From contig JADLAT010000008.1 of NCBI GenBank assembly GCA_020848095.1, forward strand, positions 62,001 through 126,000: DNA of 64,000 nucleotides. Direction: 5' to 3'. Origin of the DNA: Alphaproteobacteria bacterium. GTDB taxonomy: Bacteria > Pseudomonadota > Alphaproteobacteria > Micavibrionales > Micavibrionaceae. This document shows, piece after piece, positions 35,257 through 45,669 of this stretch (within the stretch, counting starts at the first letter, position 1; the number at the start of each line of letters is the position of its first letter). The notes below the pieces were generated by a model that saw nothing but the letters and a program-made list of their open reading frames with translations, did no database searches and was not told the origin of the DNA. The position numbers and the translations under genes were made by a program.

Positions 35257-35328
35257 AGCGTAAAACGCAAAGATAAGATGAGCGTAAAACGCAAAGATAG
35301 AACGAGCGTAAAACGCAAAGATAAAAGC
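35257..35328. repeat. Three tandem 24-bp repeats, each with a GCGT-AAA-ACGC palindrome, upstream of icmT
   Basis: Copies start at 35257, 35281 and 35305. The first 19 bases, agcgtaaaacgcaaagata, are identical in all three; the last five differ (agatg, gaacg, aaagc). Each copy contains the perfect inverted repeat GCGT-AAA-ACGC. The third copy runs into the left arm of the nrdA terminator. The array begins 58 bases upstream of the icmT start, in its promoter region. It may be an operator array; the period (about 2.3 helical turns) does not put the palindromes on exactly one face. No spacers of CRISPR type. Confidence 0.9.
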
Positions 35329-35364
35329 CCCCTTTAAAGACCGGCTAAGGTCGGGGGGCTTTTT
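35323..35364. terminator. Bidirectional terminator below nrdA
   Basis: AAAAGCCCCC (35323-35332) pairs with GGGGGCTTTT, with an inner GACC/GGTC stem (35339-35342 with 35349-35352). T runs occur on both strands, so it can end nrdA (minus) and block plus-strand read-through. Confidence 0.85.
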
Positions 35365-35396
35365 GTAACGCGTGTTTAGATACTAAGGAGAAAAAT

Positions 35397-37229
35397 CTAC
35401 TGACAGGCTAGGCATTCCTCGTACTGCCCTTCATCCCCCAGCACACCTTGCTGCGCTTCGGCGGGTTTTTCACTGGCCTGCGTACGTTTCCACGACGCAT
35501 CGCTTTCCGCCCGCTGAATGGATTTGGAGCGGCAGTAATAAAGCGATTTCACGCCTTTTTTCCACGCATCCCAGTGTATCCGGTGCAGATCCGCTTTATG
35601 CACATTCGCCGGCAGGAAGACATTCAAGCTCTGGGCCTGACATATATAAGGCGTCCGGTCGCCCGCATGATCAATCAGCCAGCGTTGATCGATCTCAAAG
35701 GCGGTTTTGAACACGTCTTTCTCATCCTGCGAAAGGAAATCCAGATGCTGAACGGACCCTTCATTAGTAAAGATCGAAGACCAGACGTCCTCGGTATTCT
35801 TGCCTTTTTCCTCAAGCGCCCTCTCAAGATAGACATTCTTGACCGGAAAAGAACCGGAGAGCGTTTTATGCGTATAGGCATTGGCCGCATTTGGCTCAAT
35901 CCCCGGCGAAGCGCCGCCGCAGATAATCGATATAGACGCCGTTGGCGCAATCGCGATCTTATTGGAAAAACGCTCCATAATATTGTAATCCGCCGCATCC
36001 GGGCAAGGTCCACGCTCATGCGCAAGCTTGATAGAGGCATCATCCGCCTGCCGTTTTATGTGCTGGAACATGCGCCGGTTCCAGACCTTGGCCATCACGC
36101 CTTCCATCGGAATCATTTTCGATTGCAGGAAAGAGTGAAAACCCATCACACCCAGCCCGACAGAGCGTTCCCGCATCGCCGCGTATTTGGCACGCCGCAT
36201 GGAATCGGGCGCCTTGGCAATGAAGTCAGACAGCACATTATCCAAAAAGCGCATAACATCTTCAATAAAGGTCGGATGGTCCTGCCACTCGTCAAATGTC
36301 TCCAGATTGAGCGAGGATAAACAACACACCGCCGTCCGGTCATTGCCCAGATGGTCCGTACCGGTCGGCAGGGTAATCTCCGAACATAAATTCGACATTT
36401 TAACGTTCAGCCCAGCCATTTTATGGTGCGCGGGGATATGATCATTCACATGATCAATAAAGACAATATAAGGCTCGCCCGTCTCAACACGCGCAGTCAG
36501 CAACCGAATCCACAAATCACGAGCCGAGACTTTATCGACAACCGCATTGTCCTTCGGCGATTTAAGCGCCCATTGCTCGTCATTTTCAACCGCCAGCATA
36601 AAGGCGTTATTCACAAGAACCCCCTGATGCAGGTTCAAAGCCTTACGATTCGGATCCCCGCCGGTCGGGCGGCGAATCTCGATAAACTCTTCAATCTCCG
36701 GATGCCAGATCGGCAGGTAAATCGCCGCCGAACCCCGGCGCAGCGAGCCTTGCGAAATCGCCTGCGTCAGCGAATCCTGAACTTTAATGAACGGCACAAT
36801 GCCAGATGTTTTGCCGTTACGGCCAACCTTCTCCCCGATAGAGCGCACATTACCCCAGTAAGAGCCAATCCCGCCGCCCAGCGAGGCCAGCCACACATTT
36901 TCATTCCACAGGGAAACAATATCCTCCAGGGAATCTTTGGTTTCATTAAGAAAACAGGAAATCGGCAGGCCACGACTGGTCCCGCCATTGGACAATATCG
37001 GCGTAGAGGGCATAAACCAGAGCTTGGAAATATAATCATACAGGCGCTGCGCATGCTCGGAATCATCACCGTAATACATGGCCACACGGGCAAACAGATC
37101 CTGATACTGCTCCTCAGGCATCAAATAGCGGTCAGTCAGCGTCGCCTTGCCGAATGTCGTGAGCTTATCATCGCGGGATCGGTCAATCTGAACGCGGTTT
37201 CCCCGCTCCATTTGCGCAACGTCAAACAT
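35397..37229 (-). CDS. nrdA: Ribonucleoside-diphosphate reductase, alpha subunit (short class Ia form)
   Basis: Reduces NDPs to dNDPs; needs the radical-bearing beta subunit NrdB, which is not in the window. The 610-residue protein lacks the N-terminal ATP-cone, as in Rickettsia- and Rhizobium-type enzymes. Key residues are in GLPISCFLN (first active Cys), the radical site NLCSEITLP, CCLSSLN, and the C-terminal thiol pair in ECLACQ. Strong ribosome site GAAGGAG. An NrdR box lies about 80 bases upstream and a terminator follows, so it is probably a single-gene unit. Confidence 0.96.
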   Translation of the reverse strand: MFDVAQMERGNRVQIDRSRDDKLTTFGKATLTDRYLMPEEQYQDLFARVAMYYGDDSEHAQRLYDYISKLWFMPSTPILSNGGTSRGLPISCFLNETKDSLEDIVSLWNENVWLASLGGGIGSYWGNVRSIGEKVGRNGKTSGIVPFIKVQDSLTQAISQGSLRRGSAAIYLPIWHPEIEEFIEIRRPTGGDPNRKALNLHQGVLVNNAFMLAVENDEQWALKSPKDNAVVDKVSARDLWIRLLTARVETGEPYIVFIDHVNDHIPAHHKMAGLNVKMSNLCSEITLPTGTDHLGNDRTAVCCLSSLNLETFDEWQDHPTFIEDVMRFLDNVLSDFIAKAPDSMRRAKYAAMRERSVGLGVMGFHSFLQSKMIPMEGVMAKVWNRRMFQHIKRQADDASIKLAHERGPCPDAADYNIMERFSNKIAIAPTASISIICGGASPGIEPNAANAYTHKTLSGSFPVKNVYLERALEEKGKNTEDVWSSIFTNEGSVQHLDFLSQDEKDVFKTAFEIDQRWLIDHAGDRTPYICQAQSLNVFLPANVHKADLHRIHWDAWKKGVKSLYYCRSKSIQRAESDASWKRTQASEKPAEAQQGVLGDEGQYEECLACQ

Positions 37230-37641
37230 GAGTTTTACTCCTTCAATAAAGTCTTATCTATCCAATATAGGATGATTCTATAGCGGGGGTGCAAAAGATA
37301 ATGCGAAACACTATCCATAGCGTCTAGTTAACAAAAACATACTATATCTCGTGGCTATCGACAAGATGAATATAATCCTAAATCGGGCATTTTTTAAAAA
37401 AATATTGTTACTTATCAATAAATTAACAGGGATATCCCATAGCTTATCCCCGTAAAAAAATTATTTTTAAAACATAGTTTCAATATTATGGTTAAAGATA
37501 CGGACGCAATTTCCGCCCATTCTCCGCGCGCTCTTCCACCCCGCACGCCCGGCAAATACCCGGCAACGGGCTTTGTAAATCCGTAAAAATACGCTATAAA
37601 AAACAGGCAAAAAACCTACAGACACTGGCCCCATATATAAA
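37230..37641. other. AT-rich divergent intergenic region, nrdA / zntB-like
   Basis: 412 bases. Besides the NrdR box(es) it holds an AT-rich stretch (37360-37480) and a small GGGATATCCC palindrome (37429-37438). No RNA gene or ORF seen. Promoters for both flanking genes must lie here but I cannot place them with confidence. Confidence 0.6.
37308..37323 (-). promoter_or_regulatory. NrdR box upstream of nrdA
   Basis: ACACTATCCATAGCGT is a near-perfect 16-bp inverted repeat close to the NrdR consensus (ACACWATATATWGTGT-like). A poorer second copy lies at 37337-37352 (ACATACTATATCTCGT), 29 bases away centre to centre. Two boxes with about three turns between them are the usual arrangement for NrdR repression by ATP/dATP. 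Confidence 0.6.
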
Positions 37642-38619
37642 ATGACAAATGAAAGCTGCATCCTCCACGCCTGCACCCTTGACGGAGAGGGCGGCGGACA
37701 AATGCTCGAAGGCGCGGAGATCACGCGCCTGCTCAAGGATGAAACGCTGGCCTGGGTCCATCTGGATGCCACCAGCCCGGCCACAAGGCCATGGCTGCAT
37801 GAAAACGTCGCTTATCTCGATAATATAATCCTGGATGCCCTGCTGGCCGAGGAAACGCGCCCCCGCCTGCTGGAGGTCGGTAACGGCACCATGATGATTC
37901 TGCGCGGTGTAAACCTCAATGAAAACGCCGACCCGGAGGACATGATCTCCATCCGCCTCTGGATAGATGCCCACCGAATCATCACGCTGCGCCGCCGCCC
38001 CTTAAAGGCCGTACAGGACATTCACGCACAAATCATGGACGGTAAGGGCCCCAGAGATTCGGGCGAATTTATCTGCCGGCTCACCGCCCGCCTGTTCGAC
38101 CGGATGGAACCCGTCATGGCCACCCTGAACGACAGCATAGATGAGATAGAAGAGCGCATTCTCGATGATCCCGAACCGGAAGAGCGCGCAGAAATCATCA
38201 ATATCCGTAAACGCGCCATTGTCCTGCGCCGTTATATCGCGCCGCAGAAGGACGTCATGGGCCATTTGCGACTTTCCGAGCAACTCTGGCTGGAAGCGCC
38301 GCATAAACGCCTGCTGCAGGAATCGCTCGACCGCGTAACCCGATTCGTCGAAGACCTCGATGCCATCCGGGAGCGGGCGCAGATCGTAAAGGATGAACTC
38401 GGCAACGCCCTGTCCGACCGGCTAAACAAAAACCTCTATATCCTCTCGGTCATTTCGGCGATTTTCCTGCCGCTGGGCTTTTTTACGGGGCTGATGGGGA
38501 TCAATATCGGCGGCATGCCGGGTGTCAATGACCCGGCGGCCTTCTGGCTGTTCACAGCCCTTCTTCTGACCATCGTCAGCGTCCAGATCCTGATTTTCAA
38601 AAAACTGAAATGGTTTTAA
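37642..38619 (+). CDS. CorA-family metal transporter, ZntB-like
   Basis: 325-residue inner-membrane divalent-cation transporter: a long cytosolic funnel domain (about 1-260) and two membrane spans at the C-terminus. The pore motif reads GINIGGMPG (about residues 286-294), the ZntB variety rather than the GMN-only CorA form; E. coli ZntB transports zinc. It ends with the basic FKKLKWF. Followed by a bidirectional terminator shared with the gene opposite. Confidence 0.9.
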   Translation: MTNESCILHACTLDGEGGGQMLEGAEITRLLKDETLAWVHLDATSPATRPWLHENVAYLDNIILDALLAEETRPRLLEVGNGTMMILRGVNLNENADPEDMISIRLWIDAHRIITLRRRPLKAVQDIHAQIMDGKGPRDSGEFICRLTARLFDRMEPVMATLNDSIDEIEERILDDPEPEERAEIINIRKRAIVLRRYIAPQKDVMGHLRLSEQLWLEAPHKRLLQESLDRVTRFVEDLDAIRERAQIVKDELGNALSDRLNKNLYILSVISAIFLPLGFFTGLMGINIGGMPGVNDPAAFWLFTALLLTIVSVQILIFKKLKWF

Positions 38620-38692
38620 GGGATAAGCATAATCTCTTTTTTCGAGTCAACCATACCGGATTGAAGCTCTGAGCCTCCCACCTCTGTAAAAT

Positions 38693-38724
38693 AGCAAAAA
38701 GCCCAAATTGCTAGGCTTTTTGCT
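38693..38724. terminator. Bidirectional terminator between the zntB-like and yciE-like genes
   Basis: AGCAAAAAGCC (38693-38703) and GGCTTTTTGCT (38714-38724) form a perfect 11-bp stem with T runs on both strands. Confidence 0.88.
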
Positions 38725-38741
38725 TAATATAAATTAACAGT

Positions 38742-39251
38742 TTAAGCGGCTTTCTTAAGCGCCTTCTCATTCACCTGAGCATCAGCAAGCTTAGTTAACG
38801 ATTCATCCGTTTTAGACTCTTGCTTAAGCGTTTCGTCTAAAAGCTTTGCAGCATCTTTCATACCAAGAACACCCGCCCAGCGCTTCAATGTACCGTAACG
38901 GCTGATTTCATAGTGTTCTACCGCTTGAGCAGCTGCGAGCAATCCCGCATCCAGAGCGGCAGCATCCCTATAGTCTTCCATGATCTCTTGGCCTTCTTCA
39001 ATGATGCCATCAATCGCAGGGCAAGTTTTACCCTGCGGACGTTTACCAATGATTTCAAAAACCTGCTCAAGGCGCTCAATCTGCCCCTCAGTCTCTTCTT
39101 CGTGTTTTTCAAACGCTTTCGTAAGTTCAGCAGATTGAGCTGCTTTAGCCATCTTTGGCAATGCTTTTAGAATTTTCTTCTCCGCGTAATAAACATCTTT
39201 CAGAGTATCGTAAAACAGAGTGTTTAAAGTTTTTTCAGCTTTGGCTGTCAT
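38742..39251 (-). CDS. Ferritin-like DUF892 (YciE/YciF-type) protein
   Basis: 169-residue four-helix-bundle protein with LFYDTLKDVYYAEKKILKALPKMA, KHEEETEGQIERLEQVFEIIGKRPQGKTCPAIDG and AVEHYEISRYGTLKRWA, hallmarks of the YciE/YciF family. Conserved Glu and His residues of the two-iron site are visible. These proteins respond to stress in enterobacteria; the role here is not known. Ends just before a shared terminator. Confidence 0.92.
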   Translation of the reverse strand: MTAKAEKTLNTLFYDTLKDVYYAEKKILKALPKMAKAAQSAELTKAFEKHEEETEGQIERLEQVFEIIGKRPQGKTCPAIDGIIEEGQEIMEDYRDAAALDAGLLAAAQAVEHYEISRYGTLKRWAGVLGMKDAAKLLDETLKQESKTDESLTKLADAQVNEKALKKAA

Positions 39252-39459
39252 GGGGTTCTCCTCGTTTTAGGGTTTTATTCAAGCCCACGAACAATCAACG
39301 CCTCAATATAGTTCCAGCTAACCCATCAGAAGAATCTCTTTCCTCTTCACGCGCTCAACATGAATTCCCTACACTCTAAAAATTAAACTTTATGGCGGAT
39401 TATATCGTGCGCCAGCTTCATTTGGAAAGACAAGCAGGGGTGAAAAATCTTTGAAAAAA

Positions 39460-39534
39460 TGGTGCCGTTTATAGGATTTGAACCTACGACCCCCTCATTA
39501 CGAATGAGGTGCTCTACCCCTGAGCTAAAACGGC
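39460..39534 (-). tRNA. tRNA-Thr(CGT)
   Basis: Minus-strand cloverleaf of 75 bases including encoded CCA. Acceptor GCCGTTT pairs with AAACGGC; D-arm TAGCTCAGGGGTAGAGC; anticodon stem-loop CCTCA-TTCGTAA-TGAGG gives anticodon CGT (Thr, ACG); T-arm GTAGGTTCAAATCCTAT. Discriminator A, as expected for Thr. Confidence 0.96.
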
Positions 39535-39614
39535 ATCTGGCTGACATTAAACAAATCATAGTGCTTTTTTCAATCAAAAACTTGCAAGCGGGCGCTGCGG
39601 GCGCTATATCACAC

Positions 39615-39705
39615 ATGGAAGGTCGGCGGGCGAACAGGCGCCCAATCCGGTCAGGGCCGAAAGGCAGCAGCCGCAAGCGAATTCTTCGGGTCGTCGGCCT
39701 TCCAT
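39615..39705 (+). ncRNA. ffs: Signal recognition particle RNA (4.5S, small bacterial type)
   Basis: The SRP core is unmistakable: GGTCAGG (39649-39655), the GNRA loop gccGAAAggc, and AGCAGCC. The ends ATGGAAGG and CCTTCCAT, with further G-U and Watson-Crick pairs, close a long helix. The ends of the transcript are estimated from this helix. ffs directly before dnaX is a common alphaproteobacterial arrangement. Confidence 0.9.
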
Positions 39706-39786
39706 ACGCTCTTCCCGGAAAAATTTGTCTCCGGCGGGGCGTAAGCTTTAAGCGTTAGAATAAACACTCACTTGCAAAAGGGTGAC

Positions 39787-41625
<1,839 letters not shown>

Positions 41626-41626
41626 A

Positions 41627-41950
41627 ATGCTCAATATCAAGGACATGATGCAACGTGCGCAGCAGATGCAATTCAAATTACAGGAAGTTCAGGAAAAGCT
41701 CAAAGACATCAACGTAGAGGGCGAAGCCGGCGGCGGTCTGGTTAAAACCGTTCTGTCCTGCGCCGGAATCGTTCAAAACATCACGCTGGACCCTTCTGTC
41801 ATTAACCCGGCGGAACGTGAAACGCTTGAGGACCTGATCGTGGCCGCACTTAATAACGCCAACACGGCCAAGGAAGAGCGCATAAAACAGGAGACGCAAG
41901 GCATGATGGACCAGCTCGGCCTGCCCAAGGACACAAAACTTCCCTTTTAA
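41627..41950 (+). CDS. YbaB/EbfC nucleoid-associated protein
   Basis: 107-residue DNA-binding dimer of the YbaB/EbfC family: MLNIKDMMQRAQQMQFKLQEVQEKL, then EGEAGGGLVKTVLSCAG and the C-terminal DLIVAALNNANTAKEERIKQETQGMM. ATG at 41627, one base after the dnaX stop, with AAAGGA upstream inside dnaX. Standard partner of dnaX. Confidence 0.93.
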   Translation: MLNIKDMMQRAQQMQFKLQEVQEKLKDINVEGEAGGGLVKTVLSCAGIVQNITLDPSVINPAERETLEDLIVAALNNANTAKEERIKQETQGMMDQLGLPKDTKLPF

Positions 41951-41971
41951 TAAACTAAAAAGCACCCCCCA

Positions 41972-42760
41972 ATGCGAATTGCCACATGGAACATAAACTC
42001 CGTACGCCTGCGCCTGCCGCTCTTACAGCGGCTGATGCAGGAACGTACGCCCGATGTCATCGCCCTTCAGGAAACCAAAACGCCGGATGAGTTTTTCCCC
42101 TTCGATGCCGTACGTGCGGCGGGCTACCCCCATATCCACATTCACGGGATGAAGGGCTATAATGGCGTGGCGATTCTCTCCAAAATCCCGTTCGAGGCAC
42201 AAGACATACACCACCGTTGTGGCCGGGAAGACTGCCGTCACATGGCCGTACGTCTGGGCGGGGTTGAGCTTCATAATCTCTATATCCCCGCTGGCGGGGA
42301 TGAGCCCGACCCGGACATTAATGATAAATTTGCCCACAAACTCGCCTTCGTTGAAGAAATGGCCCAATGGTTCAAAACCCACGCCACACCGGATCGTAAA
42401 CTCATCGCGGTGGGGGATTTCAACATCGCGCCGTATGAGCATGACGTCTGGTCTCATAAGCAGCTCTTGAAAGTCGTCTCACACACACCACCGGAAACCA
42501 CGCGGCTGGCCGCCATGCGGGAATCGCTGAACTGGATAGATACCGCCCGGTATTTCGTGCCCATGGCTGAAAAATGCTACACGTGGTGGTCATACCGCAA
42601 CAAAGACTGGGAGAAATCAAACCGGGGCCGCAGGCTGGATCATATCTGGGTAACGCCGCCACTGAAATCGGCACTTGCGCGGCATGAAATCCTGACCGAG
42701 GCCCGGAACTGGCCTCAACCCTCCGACCACGTCCCGGTTATACTGGATCTAAATCTCTAA
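41972..42760 (+). CDS. xth: Exodeoxyribonuclease III
   Basis: AP endonuclease and 3'-5' exonuclease of base-excision repair. The 262-residue protein has ATWNINSVRLRL, LQETKTPDEFFP, GYNGVAILSK, AVGDFNIAPYEHDVW, WWSYRNKDWEKSNRGRRLDHIWVTPP and SDHVPVI, all conserved metal- and DNA-binding sites. Starts 21 bases after ybaB, in the spot where recR would usually be. Confidence 0.95.
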   Translation: MRIATWNINSVRLRLPLLQRLMQERTPDVIALQETKTPDEFFPFDAVRAAGYPHIHIHGMKGYNGVAILSKIPFEAQDIHHRCGREDCRHMAVRLGGVELHNLYIPAGGDEPDPDINDKFAHKLAFVEEMAQWFKTHATPDRKLIAVGDFNIAPYEHDVWSHKQLLKVVSHTPPETTRLAAMRESLNWIDTARYFVPMAEKCYTWWSYRNKDWEKSNRGRRLDHIWVTPPLKSALARHEILTEARNWPQPSDHVPVILDLNL

Positions 42761-42833
42761 GGGCAAATATCCAGTTTCTCAAAGGCCCTCTAAAAAGGAC
42801 AAAAACAGCTAATATTTTGTTATTAAATAAAAA

Positions 42834-42998
42834 TCAGAAGTCGCTGCAACGGCCACGGACTTCCCAATCCCCAAAACGCGTAGGCTCTTTCAAGCCCATA
42901 TCGGCAAAACCACCCCGCTCTTTCACAGGGGGCTTCAGGGTTTTCTCGTCATTTTTATCGTTTTGATCCGTTTCCGGACTTGGTTTTTTTGCGCTCAT
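42834..42998 (-). CDS. DUF1674 protein (SDHAF4-like), 54 residues
   Basis: The minus strand encodes a 54-residue protein ending EPTRFGDWEVRGRCSDF, the family signature of DUF1674, which in mitochondria is SDHAF4, a succinate-dehydrogenase flavoprotein assembly factor. The N-terminal half is polar and Lys/Asp-rich (AKKPSPETDQNDKNDEK), then VKERGGFADMGL. ATG at 42998; no strong ribosome site is seen. No sdh genes are in the window. Confidence 0.88.
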   Translation of the reverse strand: MSAKKPSPETDQNDKNDEKTLKPPVKERGGFADMGLKEPTRFGDWEVRGRCSDF

Positions 42999-43049
42999 CT
43001 TTCATGATGTATCTCATCATAAGTGATTTGAAAAGAGCAATGACCATAA

Positions 43050-43367
43050 ATGACACAAGCCATCCCTGCCGAACTGGAGCGCTACCGCGCTGAAATCGAC
43101 CGTCTTGATACCGCCCTGATCGAGGCGCTTTCCCGGCGTTTTGAGATCGTACGGGCCGTAGGCATCCTCAAGGCCGAAAGAAACATGGAAGTCGTCCAGA
43201 GCAAGCGGGCACAGGCCGTTATTGACCGCGCTGCGGCCCTCGCGCAGGAAAAAAATCTGGACCCCGCGCTCATACGCAAAATCTACGCTCTGATGATCGA
43301 CCACGCCCATAAGCTGGAAAATGATATTCTTGAAACACACGCCAGCGCCCCGAAAGACCCCTCATGA
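43050..43367 (+). CDS. Chorismate mutase (AroQ class)
   Basis: Converts chorismate to prephenate for Phe/Tyr synthesis. The 105-residue all-helical protein has RYRAEIDRLDTALIEALSRRFEIVRAVGILKAE (N-terminal active-site Arg and Lys), SKRAQAVIDRAAALAQEKNLDP, and an end helix IYALMIDHAHKLEND. No prephenate dehydratase is fused. Overlaps rsmB by 4 bases. Confidence 0.92.
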   Translation: MTQAIPAELERYRAEIDRLDTALIEALSRRFEIVRAVGILKAERNMEVVQSKRAQAVIDRAAALAQEKNLDPALIRKIYALMIDHAHKLENDILETHASAPKDPS

Positions 43368-44689
43368 CAAACAGCAATGATGAGGAAAGCGCCGGTCTGG
43401 CCGCCCGCCAGAGCGTTTTAGACCTGCTGGAGAACATTCTTCAGCGAAAACAGGCCCTCGATCACGCGCTGGAAAACACAATGAGCTTTAAAACGCTCCC
43501 CGCCCGCGACCGGGCTTTTGCCCGCATGATGGTGGCCACAATTTTGCGGCGCATGGGCCAGATTGATGCTTTAATTGAAAAAGCCATCGCAAAAAAAGAA
43601 ACACCGCGCAGCTTAAAATTACAGAACATCCTGCGCCTAGGCGTAGCACAAATCCTGTTTATGGAGGTCGCCGATCATGCCGCCGTCGATACCGCTGTAC
43701 GTCTGGCGCAATCCCACGGCATGGAATGGCAAAAGGCTTTCGTCAACGCCCTCTTGCGTACCATCACACGTACGGGCGGTGAATGGCTGGCGTTACAGGA
43801 CGAAACCCGCCTCAACACGCCGGAATGGTTACTCAAAATCTGGATAGAAGATTACGGTCTGAACACGGCCGCACACATCGCCAAAGCCAATCTTGCCGAA
43901 GCCCCACTGGACATCACCGTCAAGGATTTATCCGCCTTAAGCTACTGGGGCGAAAGCCTTGAGGCCGCAAAACTGCCCACGGATACCCTGCGCCGCGCCG
44001 CTGGGGGCGCCATTCAGGATCTGGACGGCTTTAACGAAGGCGATTGGTGGATACAAGATGCCAGCGCCGCCATACCGGCTGGTCTGTTCGGGGATATAAA
44101 GGGCCAGCCCGTCCTTGATCTCTGCGCGGCGCCCGGTGGAAAAACGCTCCAGCTGGCCGCCAAGGGCGCACACGTCACCGCGATAGACCGCTCCATCACC
44201 CGCCTCAAACGGCTGGAGGACAATATCCGGCGCATGGGCCTTGAAAATAACGTCACCATCACCTGTGCCGATGCCGCCAATTGGCAACCCGCCGCCCCTG
44301 CGCCCTATATTCTGCTGGACGCCCCGTGCAGCGCCACCGGAACCATCCGCCGTCATCCCGATGTTCCGCATCTAAAAACCCCGCGTGATCTGCCCGGCCT
44401 TTTAAAAATACAGGCCGCCATCTTGAGCAACGCCTTTGACATGCTCATACCGGGCGGTATCTTAATCTACTGTACGTGTTCCTTGCAAAAATCCGAGGGC
44501 GAAACACAAATCACCGCCTTTCTAAACGCCAACCCTGCGGCAAAACGCCTGCCGATAACAAAGGACGATCTGGAGGGTATTGATGAATTTATAACCCCCG
44601 AGGGTGATATACGCATCTTCCCGCACCATATGGCAGAGCTGGGTGGAATGGACGGGTTTTTCATCGCCCGCCTGACCAAATCCAAATAA
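43364..44689 (+). CDS. rsmB: 16S rRNA (cytosine-C5) methyltransferase, RsmB/NOL1-NOP2-Sun family
   Basis: SAM-dependent methylation of 16S rRNA C967-type position. The 441-residue protein has a NusB-like N-terminal RNA-binding domain (about 12-135) then the Sun methyltransferase: LDLCAAPGGKTLQLA, DAPCSATGTIRRHPD with the first Cys and YCTCSLQKSEGE with the catalytic Cys. The exact target is inferred from the NusB-fusion layout. Overlaps the chorismate mutase gene by 4 bases. Confidence 0.92.
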   Translation: MTNSNDEESAGLAARQSVLDLLENILQRKQALDHALENTMSFKTLPARDRAFARMMVATILRRMGQIDALIEKAIAKKETPRSLKLQNILRLGVAQILFMEVADHAAVDTAVRLAQSHGMEWQKAFVNALLRTITRTGGEWLALQDETRLNTPEWLLKIWIEDYGLNTAAHIAKANLAEAPLDITVKDLSALSYWGESLEAAKLPTDTLRRAAGGAIQDLDGFNEGDWWIQDASAAIPAGLFGDIKGQPVLDLCAAPGGKTLQLAAKGAHVTAIDRSITRLKRLEDNIRRMGLENNVTITCADAANWQPAAPAPYILLDAPCSATGTIRRHPDVPHLKTPRDLPGLLKIQAAILSNAFDMLIPGGILIYCTCSLQKSEGETQITAFLNANPAAKRLPITKDDLEGIDEFITPEGDIRIFPHHMAELGGMDGFFIARLTKSK

Positions 44690-44714
44690 CCTTAAAACTT
44701 ACGCGCGTTAGATA

Positions 44715-45650
44715 ATGAGCACAGACATACAAAATCAAGGCTGGATCAGCAAATGCCCGCCGCACTGGCAGCCCTATCTCATTTTAGCCCGGGTTGACCG
44801 ACCGATCGGTATCTGGCTTTTACTCCTGCCTGCGCTCTGGGCCATCGCTCTGGCTGTAACGCAATTCGGCAGACCAACCGCCGGGTTCATATTCTGGAGC
44901 CTGTGGATCACAGCGCTCTTTACCCTCGGCGCCATTTTCATGCGCAGCGCGGGCTGCATCATCAATGACCTTTGGGACCGTGATCTTGATGCCGGGGTTG
45001 AACGCACCCGCCAAAGACCGCTGGCGAGCGGAGAAATACCGATCGGTCGGGCCGTAATATTTCTGGGCGCTTTGCTGCTGGGTGGCTTTTGTGTGCTGAT
45101 CTTGCTGAATCCCGCCACCATCTTACTAGGGCTGCTGACCATACCGCTGATCATCATCTACCCGCTGATGAAGCGCGTAACATTCTGGCCGCAGGCTGTT
45201 TTAGGCCTGACCTTTAATTTCGGCGCTCTTATGGGCTGGACGGCCATAACCGGAGCCTTAAGCCCGCCCGCACTTTTCCTCTACAGCGCCGGTTTTTTCT
45301 GGACCATGGGCTATGACACCATCTACGCGCATATGGATAAGGAAGACGATATCCTCATCGGTGTAAAATCAACCGCGCTAAAATTCGGGGCGCAGAGCAA
45401 ATACTGGGTGGTCGGTTTCTATACGGCAACAGGAATATTTTTAACACTGGCGCTAATCAGTGCCACCAAAACGCCTTTGAGCGGGCTTTTTCTACTGCCC
45501 ACCGCTTTATATTTTTTTAAACTGCTCCGGCAATGGGATATGAATGACACCCAAAGCGCTTTGCACATTTTCCGCGCCAACCGCAATGCCGGGCTGCTCA
45601 TACTGGCTGGTCTTTTTTTAGGTGGCCTTGCAGGAAATTTCTTGAGCTAG
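44715..45650 (+). CDS. ubiA: 4-hydroxybenzoate polyprenyltransferase
   Basis: Prenylates 4-hydroxybenzoate for ubiquinone in the inner membrane. The 311-residue protein has the Asp-rich site NDLWDRDLDAGVERTRQRPLASG (about residues 84-106), the second Asp motif DTIYAHMDKEDD, and nine or so hydrophobic spans. It begins DRPIGIWLLLLPALWA as in the family. Converges on the udg gene with 19 bases between stops. Confidence 0.95.
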   Translation: MSTDIQNQGWISKCPPHWQPYLILARVDRPIGIWLLLLPALWAIALAVTQFGRPTAGFIFWSLWITALFTLGAIFMRSAGCIINDLWDRDLDAGVERTRQRPLASGEIPIGRAVIFLGALLLGGFCVLILLNPATILLGLLTIPLIIIYPLMKRVTFWPQAVLGLTFNFGALMGWTAITGALSPPALFLYSAGFFWTMGYDTIYAHMDKEDDILIGVKSTALKFGAQSKYWVVGFYTATGIFLTLALISATKTPLSGLFLLPTALYFFKLLRQWDMNDTQSALHIFRANRNAGLLILAGLFLGGLAGNFLS

Positions 45651-45669
45651 AAAAACGGCCCCTCACCCC

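Noticed and set aside
35257..35328. CRISPR-like array
   Set aside because: Repeats are directly joined with only 5 variable bases between identical parts; no spacers and no cas genes.
39383..39758. Open frames on both strands at tRNA-Thr and ffs
   Set aside because: They run through RNA genes and have no ribosome site.
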